Assembly: GCA_013054445.1 (NCBI GenBank)
Contig: JAAMPI010001357.1
Coordinates: forward strand, 1-15,571
Source of the DNA: Cudoniella acicularis
Taxonomy: Eukaryota > Ascomycota > Leotiomycetes > Helotiales > Helotiaceae
DNA length: 15,571 nucleotides
Direction of reading: 5' to 3'
Positions 1 through 7,369 of the stretch are shown here, piece after piece. The first letter of the stretch is position 1. Every line of letters begins with the position of its first letter. The notes beneath the pieces were generated by a model. It made no database searches, had not been told where the DNA came from, and saw only the letters and a program-made list of their open reading frames with translations. A program made the translations under genes and the position numbers.

Positions 1-1093
1 AGTGTTGAGAAGGTGGGTGGGAGGTGGAGGGTTGAGACGGAGAAGTTGGCGGGGAATGGGAAGGTGGTAAGGGAGATTGCGGTTAGTCTTTTTGTTTTTG
101 TTTTTAATATTTGTTTAATTATTTGGGTGTCTGATTAGGAGAGATAGGAGTTCGATGCAGTGGCCGTAGCGAATGGGCATTATCACACGATGAAAATACC
201 TGATTTTCCGGGACTTAAAGAGTGGAAGGTGGCGTGGCCAGACAGAGTCCAGCATTCGAAGACTTATCGGAAAGCTGATGGGTTTAAGGACCAAGTATGT
301 ACTACCACTTCTTTATATTCTCAGAACCTTCCATGGAAGTAGCTAATCCGTACATATTCAGAACGTTCTCCTAATCGGAGCCGGAGTCTCAGCCATGGAC
401 ATCGGCCGCGAAATATCTTCCGTTGCTAAAAACGTCTACCAATCAGTCAGAGGAAGCGCCTTCGACATCCCAATCCAACTCCTCGGTCCAACCGTCCAAC
501 GCGTCGCAGAAATATCCTCTTTTTCCCTTCCCACTCAAAACCAAGCCAACCCTGGACCTATTATGCTCAAAGACGGCCGTGTACTAGAAAACATCGATAG
601 AGTTATTCTCTGCACCGGCTACCACCACACTCTCCCCTTCCTCTCTCAATTCCATGGCAATTCCATCCCAGTCCAAGAAGCGGACGACAGAATCTTAGTA
701 ACAGACGGAACGCAAGTACACAACCTCCACAAAGACATCTTCTACATCCCTGACCCTACACTCGCTTTCGTAGGTATACCCTATTACACGGCGACATTCA
801 CGTTCTTCGAGTATCAGGCGATTGCTGTTGCGGCTGTGTTCTCGGGGAAGGCGTGGTTGCCTAGTGAAGAGGAGATGAGGAGGGTCTATGCGGAGAAAGT
901 GGGGAGGAAGGGATATGGGAGGGGATTTCACTCCTTGAAGGATGAGGATTTGATGTATGTGGAGGAGATTAGGGCGTGGCTTAATGGGTGTGCGGAGGTG
1001 ACTGGAAGGCCGAAGGTTGAGGGTTATGGGGAGAGGTGGTGGAGGGGGTTGGAGGAGAGGAAGGTGAGGATGGAGAAGTTGTTGGGGTTGTGA
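1..1093 (+). CDS. Flavin-containing monooxygenase, FMO-like (5' partial)
   Basis: The protein is probably an FAD/NADPH-dependent monooxygenase of the FMO-like family, which oxygenates N- or S-containing small molecules; the substrate cannot be told. Three exons join in frame: 1-81, 148-294 and 362-1093, giving 319 visible residues. The N-terminal FAD GxGxxG lies off the window. Visible are DAVAVANGHY followed by IPDFPGLKEW, the WPDRVQHSKTYR segment, the NADPH-binding Rossmann motif VLLIGAGVSAMDIG spanning the second splice, and the FMO C-terminal signature CTGYHHTLPFL. A helical tail (FFEYQAIAVAAVFSGKAWLP) ends at TGA 1091-1093. It resembles fungal dimethylaniline or thiol-specific monooxygenases. 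GC skew reverses twice along the coding strand. The exon model is inferred from motif continuity. No frameshift is visible, so the gene looks functional. Confidence 0.88.
82..147 (+). other. Intron in the FMO gene (phase 0)
   Basis: The donor is GTTAGT at 82, a CTGAT branch-like site lies at 131-135, and the acceptor TAG is at 145-147. Splicing joins ...VVREIA to EFDAVAVANGHY. The earlier acceptor at 137-138 would put an in-frame TAG after two codons, and the next AG at 149-150 would only remove one Glu. Confidence 0.7.
295..361 (+). other. Intron in the FMO gene (phase 0)
   Basis: The donor is GTATGT at 295-300, a CTAAT branch site lies near 342-346, and the acceptor CAG is at 359-361. Splicing joins GFKDQ to NVLLIGAGVSAMD and so rebuilds the NADPH-binding motif. 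A competing acceptor, TCTCAG at 319-324, would add only NLPWK and then a stop. Confidence 0.85.
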
Positions 1094-1237
1094 GATTTTT
1101 GGGGTCTAGTCCGTCTAGAGGTTCTGGGGACCGGTAAACATAAAGAGAAGTCATTGAAATACCCCTAACTTCGCGAAAGTTTACGAAACACTTTCAAGTT
1201 GTAAAACGGCAACTAAATTAAATGACTGCTTAAGTAA
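1094..1237. other. 3' flank of the FMO gene, no gene seen
   Basis: This stretch follows the FMO stop codon and holds the presumed 3' UTR. I see no ORF. Base composition turns AT-rich from about 1180 onward. Confidence 0.5.
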
Positions 1238-1511
1238 CGAGCCTGGGAGCAGAAGTTTGTGCTTTATGGGGCATTTTACTAGTAAACGAAAAATAAAAAA
1301 TCATAAACTTTAAAAAGCTAGTTAAAAGAAAGTACCTTTGCCTTTAATAGCTCGTGATTATATAGATTATATATTATAATTATTTCTAGTTATTTTATGA
1401 CATTCAAGTGATCGTGACAACTTTGGTTTTGAGCAGCCTAAAGGTAGGGTCGCGAAGCCTGAAAATCGCTTAAAATGCCCTGTAAAGCACAGACTTTTGC
1501 TCCCAGGCTCG
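1238..1511. mobile_element. MITE-like TIR element, copy 1
   Basis: This 274-bp non-coding element has about 41-bp terminal inverted repeats. The left end begins CGAGCCTGGGAGCAGAAG and the right end, read inward on the other strand, begins CGAGCCTGGGAGCAAAAG. By eye 37 of 41 positions match, and all four differences are transitions. TAA lies immediately outside both ends (1235-1237 and 1512-1514), consistent with a 3-bp TWA target duplication as made by PIF/Harbinger elements. That superfamily assignment is inference from the target site alone. The interior is AT-rich and has no ORF. A diverged relative lies at 3249-3465. Confidence 0.8.
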
Positions 1512-2072
1512 TAAATAGAACAGAGACAGAGATAAATAATGTTATATTACTTCGTTTGTGATAATTTGTAACAATTTAATAACACTTGTTCTTTGAAGTG
1601 TTATAAGTCGTATTATTGTAGTGCAGTCGCTAATTTACAGCGCACTGATCACTGTATCGTAGCGAGCTTTACCGCTTTTTACAATACGGCAATCGCTTTA
1701 CACGACAATAATAAGTTCTTCTTAAATATTGCGCTTAATAACAGTGCAAAAATGTTTTAGTATAGAGATAATTAATGCTTGAAGTGTAATTAATCTTATT
1801 TGTGATAGTAAGGTGCGACAGCAGGGAGGTATAGTAGTGAGTTGCCCTAGAGGGTATACTGCTTTAGAGCCTTAGGGGCTTTTAAGGTAGACTAGGTACA
1901 GCTGCACCGCATAAGCCTGGGCCACTTTACTCGAGTTCCCGCTTGAATGCACGCTCACCCACCAAATCAACCACCTACTTTAAATATTTATTACTAAATA
2001 ACCACGAAAGATAATTATTATTTATTTAAATCAGAGATATACTAATAGTAAATATATTATAATATAAGAAAA
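1512..2072. other. AT-rich intergenic stretch with inverted repeats, no gene
   Basis: No supported ORF or known RNA gene is seen. The left part holds a 9-bp inverted repeat (1579-1604). It also holds a looser, longer one in which TATTATTGTAGTG near 1613 faces its imperfect complement near 1705. From about 1810 to 1970 the GC content is higher, and I could not assign that part. It may be the remains of further small elements. Confidence 0.4.
1579..1604. repeat. 9-bp inverted repeat (hairpin)
   Basis: ATAACACTT at 1579-1587 pairs perfectly with AAGTGTTAT at 1596-1604 across an 8-nt loop. There is no adjacent gene for which it could act as a terminator. Confidence 0.6.
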
Positions 2073-2312
2073 TTAAGTATCCTTCTTAAATATCTATAGT
2101 GTTTTTACTACCCGACCGAGTTTAGTATGTTTTTTAGATATAGTAGAGACTATCTCTTAAAGATTGCTACTAATAAATCAGACCACCTTCTTTTTATAAA
2201 CAAGAGCCTTCCTAGCCTTTATAAGACTCTTTAATTTAACTGAGATATCTTTTAAAGCTTTATTAGCCTATGATTTCTTTGTTTTTTAAGCCTGCTTTTT
2301 AGCTCTTTCTTT
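2073..2312 (-). pseudogene. Lysine-rich C-terminal tail of a degraded transposase
   Basis: One minus-strand frame runs 79 codons to TAA at 2073-2075, interrupted only by TAG/TAA/TGA codons that fit former Gln or Trp. It reads as a basic helical tail (ANKALKDISVKLKSLIKARK, then LVYKKKVV and HTKLGRVVKTL). Such lysine/arginine-rich tails occur at the C-terminus of fungal pogo/Fot-like DDE transposases. I infer that family from character only, because no catalytic motif is present. The fragment starts exactly at the inner edge of the neighbouring solo LTR, so the rest of the gene was lost or separated there. The damage fits RIP. Confidence 0.35.
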
Positions 2313-2577
2313 TGTTACAGCTCTGCAAAGGCACTGGGGCCCTGACGTCACATAGGGACATATTTGCAAGAAGGTGCTATATTAAGAAGAAACTAAGCTA
2401 AGGAGAGAAGAAGGAAGAGGTGTCCCTCAAGGGGTCTATATACAGGAGGTGAGTGCTGGTAANCGAGGTCACGTGATAAGGGGTTAGGGGCCACGCCGCA
2501 GCCTCCTGTCGCATATAGCGCCACACTGTCTGAGTCTCCTTAGTCGCAGGACTGTGCGTTAAACCAGGTCTGTGACA
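2313..2577 (-). mobile_element. Solo LTR, variant A, copy 1
   Basis: A 265-bp repeat reading TGTCACAGACCTGGTTTAAC...CAGAGCTGTAACA on the minus strand. It has the TG...CA ends of an LTR and a TATA-like element (TGTATATAGACC, minus) about midway. It also holds CACGTG at 2470-2475 and TGACGTCA at 2343-2350. It is collinear over its whole length with 8179-8444. No 5-bp target duplication is visible: TCTTT lies on one side and GTACT on the other. Its flanks belong to two different transposons, which suggests recombination. One ambiguous base lies at 2463. Confidence 0.8.
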
Positions 2578-2957
2578 GTACTCAACTATACGTGTAGAAA
2601 CAAAGAGATTATCTAGGAATACGTGGTACCCTGATCCTTGAGGGGGCGTAGGTAATCTCTTAATCAAATACAGGACTACTGCTTGTGTCTTGTTTCTACC
2701 GTTTCCTGCCCTCATTGTCCCCCTAGCTCTTATAGAGTACGTACTCCCACAGGCCTATTTTTGACTCCAGGAATATACTAGTTCTAGGCGATTAAGAACC
2801 CCCTTTGTACTACTCCCTAGACCTTATATCCCGTGAGTGTAGGTTTACTAGGGACCGTAGTTGTCTCTTTTGATCTGCCTTTAAAACGGACTATTATTTC
2901 ATCTCCCGCTAGCTCTTGCCCTGGCTTCCAAACTGCTAAATTAACGTCTCGAATGTG
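2578..2957 (-). pseudogene. PiggyBac-like (DDE_Tnp_1_7) transposase relic
   Basis: This is the catalytic core fragment of a PiggyBac-superfamily transposase, a cut-and-paste enzyme. An upstream frame reads LAVWKPGQELAGDEIIVRFK, then GRSKETTTVPSKPTLTGYKV, with stops at likely former Trp codons. After a frameshift near 2715 a second frame reads NKTQAVVLYLIKRLP and YHVFLDNLFVSTRIVEY. The first catalytic Asp is DE at 2898-2903 and the second is the Asp of FLDNLF at 2611-2613. The fragment is cut at 2578 by the solo LTR, so the third Asp and the Cys-rich C-terminus are missing. A GC-rich foldback lies just upstream at 2970-3024. Stops, a frameshift and truncation make it inactive. Confidence 0.75.
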
Positions 2958-2969
2958 TGCGCTTTGTCA

Positions 2970-3024
2970 CAGATCTGGTGTGTCGGCCACGTGTAGGGGC
3001 ACGTGGTGGGTGCGGCCAGATCTG
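2970..3024. repeat. GC-rich foldback with nested E-boxes
   Basis: CAGATCTGG at 2970-2978 pairs with CCAGATCTG at 3016-3024. Inside it CCACGTG pairs with CACGTGG around a 6-nt loop. The whole is a 55-bp imperfect hairpin, much richer in GC than its surroundings, next to the PiggyBac relic. Confidence 0.65.
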
Positions 3025-3248
3025 GACCTGCATATATAGTAGAATAGCAGAATTGATTCCGATCAATTCTAGTGCCTTTTTAGCCCGCTGGCGCACTAGT
3101 AAAAGCTATTCTGACCGCTGCTGTCACAATAAGCGTCTTAGTGTATAAGAGAGCTTTAATTCGTTATATAATTTTACCTAATTAAGGACTTGATTATCCT
3201 AGCTATCTAAGAGATACTCTATAGCCTTGTTAACCTGTGTATCACTAA
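3025..3248. other. Unassigned stretch between relics
   Basis: I see no gene or repeat that I can support. The left part could include the degraded N-terminal region of the PiggyBac relic, but no motif is recognisable. Confidence 0.35.
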
Positions 3249-3465
3249 CAAGCCTAGTATCAGAAGTCCGTGTTTTATAGGCTATTTTACTAGTAAATCA
3301 AAATTTTAAAAATCGTAAATTTTTAAAAGCTAGTAAATAGAAAGATTCTTTACCTTTTAAAAATCATGATTACTAGGTTTTATATAATAATTATTCTTAG
3401 TTATTTTATAATATTTAAATAATCGTGATAACTTGAGTATTTAGGCTCTACGACCCCGCCTTTAT
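3249..3465. mobile_element. MITE-like element, truncated copy 2
   Basis: This is collinear with 1238-1435: both share AGCCT...CAGAAG at the left end, then TATTTTACTAGTAAA or ATTTTACTAGTAAA, AAGCTAGT, and a TCGTGA-AACTT segment. TAA precedes it at 3246-3248, as in copy 1. The right TIR is missing. The last 22 bp (3443-3464) match copy 1 positions 1438-1460 in the opposite orientation. A solo LTR is inserted at its end. It is more AT-rich than copy 1, consistent with RIP-type decay. Confidence 0.7.
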
Positions 3466-3685
3466 TGTTACANCTCTGTAAAGGCACNANGGCCCTGACG
3501 TCACGTAGGGACNTATTTGCAAGAAGGTGCTNTATTCNCGAAGAAACTAAGCTNAGGAGAGAAGAAGAGAGGTGGCCCCGAAGGGGGCCTTATATACAGG
3601 AGGTGAGTCCAGCACGGACCAGGACACGTGACAAGGGGACGCGTCAGGTAAGGGGGACGCGTCAAACCAGGTCTGTGACATTTAT
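3461..3685. repeat. Target-site duplication TTTAT around solo LTR copy 2
   Basis: TTTAT stands directly outside both ends of the LTR, at 3461-3465 and 3681-3685. Five-bp duplications are usual for LTR retrotransposon integrases. Confidence 0.85.
3466..3680 (-). mobile_element. Solo LTR, variant B, copy 2, with TSD
   Basis: A 215-bp repeat with TGTCACAGACCTGG...GTAACA ends on the minus strand. It is flanked by a perfect 5-bp duplication, TTTAT at 3461-3465 and 3681-3685. That proves an independent insertion of LTR type. TATA-like TGTATATAAGG lies on the minus strand. CACGTG is at 3625-3630 and TGACGTCA at 3496-3503. Near the upstream end GACGCGTC occurs twice (a 17-18 bp tandem duplication), which explains why it is longer than the 197-bp sister at 15252. 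Seven ambiguous bases lie inside it. Confidence 0.88.
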
Positions 3686-5500
3686 CTACTAATACGTCTT
3701 TTTTATAAAAGTTTATTACCGATATTATTCCGGGGATCCGGCGACTACCTAAGCTACGTAATAAGCGCTATATAACAGGTAAGCGAACTATATTATATCT
3801 TATTTATAAAATATTAACTTTTTCTATTATTTATCGGTTTCTTTATTATTATAAAAAGTTAATATCTAATAGCTAGCTTAAAAAGCCTTAAACTCTTACT
3901 TTTAAAAGAGACTAGTTATATAATTATTAATATATTAAAAAAAGGTCTAAACTATTAAATTATAAAATAATTTAATCTAATAATATAGATTAGAATTAGA
4001 TTAAGATTTTTTTTTAAAAAATTTAAATTAAATTAAATAGTTAGAATAGTTTAATTATACTATTAAAATAGATAAAGATTCTTTTAGTTATATTTAAGAC
4101 TAATAATAGTCTTTCTAGCCTTTTTTAAATAGAAAATTCTAATAAAATAATTAATAAATATTTTTTTATTATATTTTAAAAGATTAAACTTATTTATAGT
4201 TTAATTATTTTTATTTTTATCTTATTCTTTATTATCCTGTTTATTATAAACGTCTTAAGTATAAGAAATATTATAATCGTTTTTAATAAAAGTTTTAAAG
4301 ATATCTTAAATAACTAGGTTTAAAATATAAGCTATATATAATATATCTCTATAGAACTTAATAGTATAATAAAGAAAGCTATTACTCTCGGAGAGTTAGT
4401 TCTCCCGCTCCGGACTACCTATAAGTGTATTTATACTCTCTTTTCTCTTTTAAGAAAAGGAGATAATAATAGAATAAGACGAAGTCAGCGATAAGGTTTT
4501 ATTTATTATTTATATCTATATCGCTATTTTAAAAGACGCGGTTTATTCTTTTTATTCTTATCCTTTTATAATAGTTTCTTTTCTATTATAATACTTTTAA
4601 AGTATTTTAATAAAACATTATTAATAAAAATATTTATCTTAAGACTTTAAATTTAATATTAAAACTCTTTAGATATATTAAAAAGCCTTTATTTATATAA
4701 AAGTCTAAATAAATATCTAATAAGACTTTAATTTAAAATCTTTAAAAATATATTAATAATTATTATAAATATAACTAAAGAATAAACTTATATAATAACG
4801 TTAAGATAAGCGTTTTGATTTATAATAGTCTAAACGTTTAAAATAAGATAAAATATCTTATTAGACTTTATATTCTTAGATAATTCTTTTTAAATTAGGT
4901 TTAAATTATATTTTAAAAGTATTTATCTATTAATATATTTTAAAAAGGCGTTATTAATAATAAGTTAGTTATTACTATTAATAAACTTAACTATTTAATA
5001 GTTAATATATTTAAGATAATTATAAATATAATTAAAAAGAAATAACTTATAAAGGTTTTTTTTTAAAAAGATCTAAATTAATTAACTTATAAATAGTTTA
5101 ATAATAGATAAGATAGTTATTTATAAGGCTATTTATCTTCTAATAAAAGATCTTTTTATTATAAATAAATTGATATAAATTCTATTAAAATTAGTTTTAA
5201 AATATAAAATAATATTTATTTATAACTAATAAATAGATAATATATTAATAGTCTTTAAGGTTACTATTTAGAGGATTAAAGGCCTTCTTAAAGAGTTTAT
5301 ATTTAAAATAAAAAGGTTAATCTTTAATAGACTCTAAAATAAAATCAGGTTGATTTTATTTAATATTTATAATAATTAATTAAAAGAGATAAAAGAAAGT
5401 CTTTTAATAAATAAAAGTTTCTTAAAAGGAATTATAGTTATTTTATTTATAATTTTAATAAGGTGATTTATTAAGATAGCTTAGTGTTTTAGTAACTCTG
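3686..5500. other. AT-rich RIP-degraded relic DNA, unassigned
   Basis: About 1.8 kb, extremely AT-rich, with few CpA or TpG and long TpA-rich runs. I read both strands for transposase, reverse transcriptase and integrase motifs and found nothing I can defend. A less damaged patch at about 4380-4445 is locally open on the plus strand (ITLGELVLPLRTTYK) but matches no family I recognise. The composition implies a former repeat longer than a few hundred bases. Confidence 0.5.
3971..4006 (+). repeat. Direct repeat, left copy (see 5723)
   Basis: The 36-bp core TTTAATCTAATA...TAGATTAGAATTAGATTA recurs at 5723-5757 in the same orientation. Looser similarity extends some 50 bp further to the right of both copies. 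Confidence 0.55.
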
Positions 5501-5596
5501 GCCTAAATTATAACGTACTAGCTAAGACTTCTGTTAACGCTACCCGGAGTCGCCGAAGTCTAAAGAACCTTCTAGAATGACTTCTCAGCCAATTAT

Positions 5597-5658
5597 AAGC
5601 ATATGCTTAGTAATAAGGTTAGGGTTATGCCTAGCGCCCGCTACGCTCTAACCTTATT
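5597..5658. repeat. Palindrome plus hairpin
   Basis: A perfect 12-bp palindrome AAGCATATGCTT lies at 5597-5608. It is followed by AATAAGGTTAG (5612-5622) and its exact complement CTAACCTTATT (5648-5658), flanking a GC-rich loop with AGCG/CGCT. It may be the end of the degraded element to the left. Confidence 0.6.
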
Positions 5659-5722
5659 CTAACCTCGCCGTATTAGCCCTACGTAAGATAGTTATATAAC
5701 CTATAATCAAACTATTATTTAA

Positions 5723-5757
5723 TTTAATCTAATAGTCTAGATTAGAATTAGATTAGA
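5723..5757 (+). repeat. Direct repeat, right copy (see 3971)
   Basis: It matches 3971-4006 with a 1-bp gap and two or three substitutions. The two copies lie about 1.75 kb apart at either side of the unassigned AT-rich block and may be degraded ends of one element. Confidence 0.55.
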
Positions 5758-6254
5758 CCTTTGATTAGTTAATTAAATTAAATTAGGTAATATAAATTTA
5801 GTTTAATTTAATCATTTTATATACTAGTGATTACTTATTAACTACTTAATAAGCTCTCCTTAACTGGATTTTTAATAGCTCTATATCAAATCGGGTTTAA
5901 ATTAGACAGATATCTACTTTGAAATATACGAAATCTAGTCCGGTCTAGAAGCCCGCAAACCCGGGTCTGTCTAGTCTGTCCAAGGTCTGGTCTGGTCTAG
6001 CATTATCACTGCTGAGGGTTCCGCGTGGCGAGCCTTAGAATGTACCAGAGTGTTGATTAGCAGAGGGATTACGACATTGCTGCATGTGATGGCTTCATCA
6101 AAACCACTCGGTGTCAAGCAAGCGGTCTTGCAATGTATAGTAGCCAATGTATTTTGTATTAGCATTGCCAATGATTGATCTGTATAATATTGTGGTTCTA
6201 CCTAGGTATGGATGCCATCTATATGCAGCTGCGCCGTCTATAGGAACCCAATGC
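5758..6254. other. Border of the AT-rich block and 3' flank of the Myb gene
   Basis: Composition changes sharply near 5940-5960 from RIP-like AT-rich DNA to normal sequence with CpA and TpG restored. At about 5964-6000 a short imperfect array of GTCTG/GTCTAG units marks the border. 6001-6254 is probably the 3' UTR and downstream region of the Myb gene on the minus strand. A 66-codon minus-strand ORF here (5971-6171) has no recognisable features. Confidence 0.45.
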
Positions 6255-7369
6255 TCAATTATTAGTGGAGTCACAGCTTCTTAACCTCAGGTTAAGCACC
6301 ACTTGCTGCTCGTCTGAAACTCCCGGAGCCACGGTTACCGGCATGGCGGCGTCGACAAGGTGCTGGATCAGGCTCTTTAGTTTGCCTCTCGGACATGTGA
6401 GAGAGTATTCGACAGTATCGTCAGAACTTGTGCTGGTGCCAGTGCTAGAGCTTTGGGCGTGTGGAGTCGAGATGTCAATTGGGTGTAGCATCGGTATTGA
6501 ATTGCCTTCAAAAGCTGTGCCCAGTGCCCTGCTGGCGTCGTTGTCTACTGGGTGACCAAACGGAGCAGAATTGTCCATAAAGTGGTGCCAGTCTACTTGA
6601 TCTGGTATGTAGGACATTTGACTATCCTGCATTGAGCCACTAGTTGCCACTAACAAGTCGCGCTGTGTGTCTGACTGAGGACTTTGCTTTGTGCCGGTGG
6701 TTGTTGCCAATGTGCTGAAGACGTCTGACAAATACGTGGACGAGCTGGCCCGGCTCGTCAATCTTGCTAGCTCGCTCTCCGTGATGCTAGGAGAGCTGCT
6801 GTGCGGACTGCCGTCGCGAGAATCATCAGGACTCAGAGGAAAGGTTCCGGCGATATTGATCGGTACATCAGGCATGGCCGTCAACCCAGTCGAATACAGC
6901 GCGGTTGGGGAAAGCGAAGTGGAAGGTGACTGGTGTCCTCGCCGTTGTGAGGTACGTGCTTGATCTTGTCGCTTCTCACGACGCTTCAAATATGAGTTGC
7001 GATTCTTCAGCGACAATGGGGCACGCTTCTCGAAGAACTTATTTGCTATAAATTTCCAGTTGTGTCCGTAGAGCTCTACGAGATGCAGCAGTAACCTATC
7101 CTAGTGTCCCGACAACCGTTAGCGACAGAAGACTTGACAAGGAAGTGACCGTTGGGACGCAGCATAAATACCTCGACAAGACACCAAGGGCTATGATCGA
7201 GTTCTGGGTTGAGGTTTTCGTTCCAGCGTTTAGCACATTGATCTCCGTTGCGGGTGCCGACCTCAGTAGCGACCACGACCCACCGCGGCCCATGTTTGGC
7301 CACTGCTTCTTTCAGCCGGTCGTCTTCTGCCGGCATCCATGTGCCTACGTTGAGGCCCACGGAGGACAT
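6255..7369 (-). CDS. R2R3-type Myb DNA-binding transcription factor
   Basis: This is a nuclear DNA-binding protein of about 347 residues from two exons, 7369-7172 and 7100-6255. The start MSSVGLNVGTW sits in a good context (A at -3) eleven residues before the first Myb repeat. Repeat 1 is WMPAEDDRLKEAVAKHG...RW...GDQCAKRW, with its three tryptophans. Repeat 2 begins at SPW, crosses the intron, and continues as LVELYGHNWKFIANKFFEKR, then APLSLKNRNSYLKRR. A basic stretch follows, then a long Ser/Thr-rich, low-complexity region (SSTGTSTSSDD) typical of fungal regulators. The tail is CPRGKLKSLIQHLVDAAM. At the splice the usual acidic TPEE of repeat 2 reads CLVE, so that helix is atypical. The target genes are unknown. 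It stands alone in a normal-composition island between RIP blocks, with no sign of RIP itself. Confidence 0.88.
7101..7171 (-). other. Intron in the Myb gene (phase 0)
   Basis: On the minus strand the donor is GTATTT at 7171, a GCTAAC branch site lies inside, and the acceptor is CACTAG ending at 7101. Splicing joins DHSPWCLVE to DRLLLHLVELYG, which keeps the normal spacing of the second Myb repeat. Without splicing the frame runs into a stop. Confidence 0.85.

Noticed and set aside
695..931. 78-codon minus-strand ORF
   Set aside because: It is antisense to conserved FMO C-terminal motifs.
2313..2577. The short repeat as a TIR DNA element (TGTYACAG at both ends)
   Set aside because: The inverted ends are only about 13 bp and imperfect. 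A TATA box, TG...CA ends and a 5-bp duplication at copy 2 fit an LTR better, though a non-autonomous origin remains possible.
3465..3692. 75-codon plus-strand ORF
   Set aside because: It lies across a solo LTR with ambiguous bases and is antisense to the LTR promoter; not a gene.
5160..5480. Possible LINE reverse transcriptase (ILFNI, LKEIKESLL on the plus strand)
   Set aside because: No catalytic DD motif or neighbouring RT block could be found in a consistent frame; too AT-rich to judge.
5616..5626. GGTTAGGGTTA, like two telomere repeat units
   Set aside because: There is only one full TTAGGG, inside a hairpin, with no array; not a telomere tract.
5971..6171. 66-codon ORF on the minus strand downstream of the Myb gene
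   Set aside because: No domain, no clear promoter and no codon signal; chance length in non-coding sequence.
6691..6963. 90-codon plus-strand ORF (and others at 6265-6555 and 7145-7469)
   Set aside because: They are antisense to the Myb exons, whose domains are clear.
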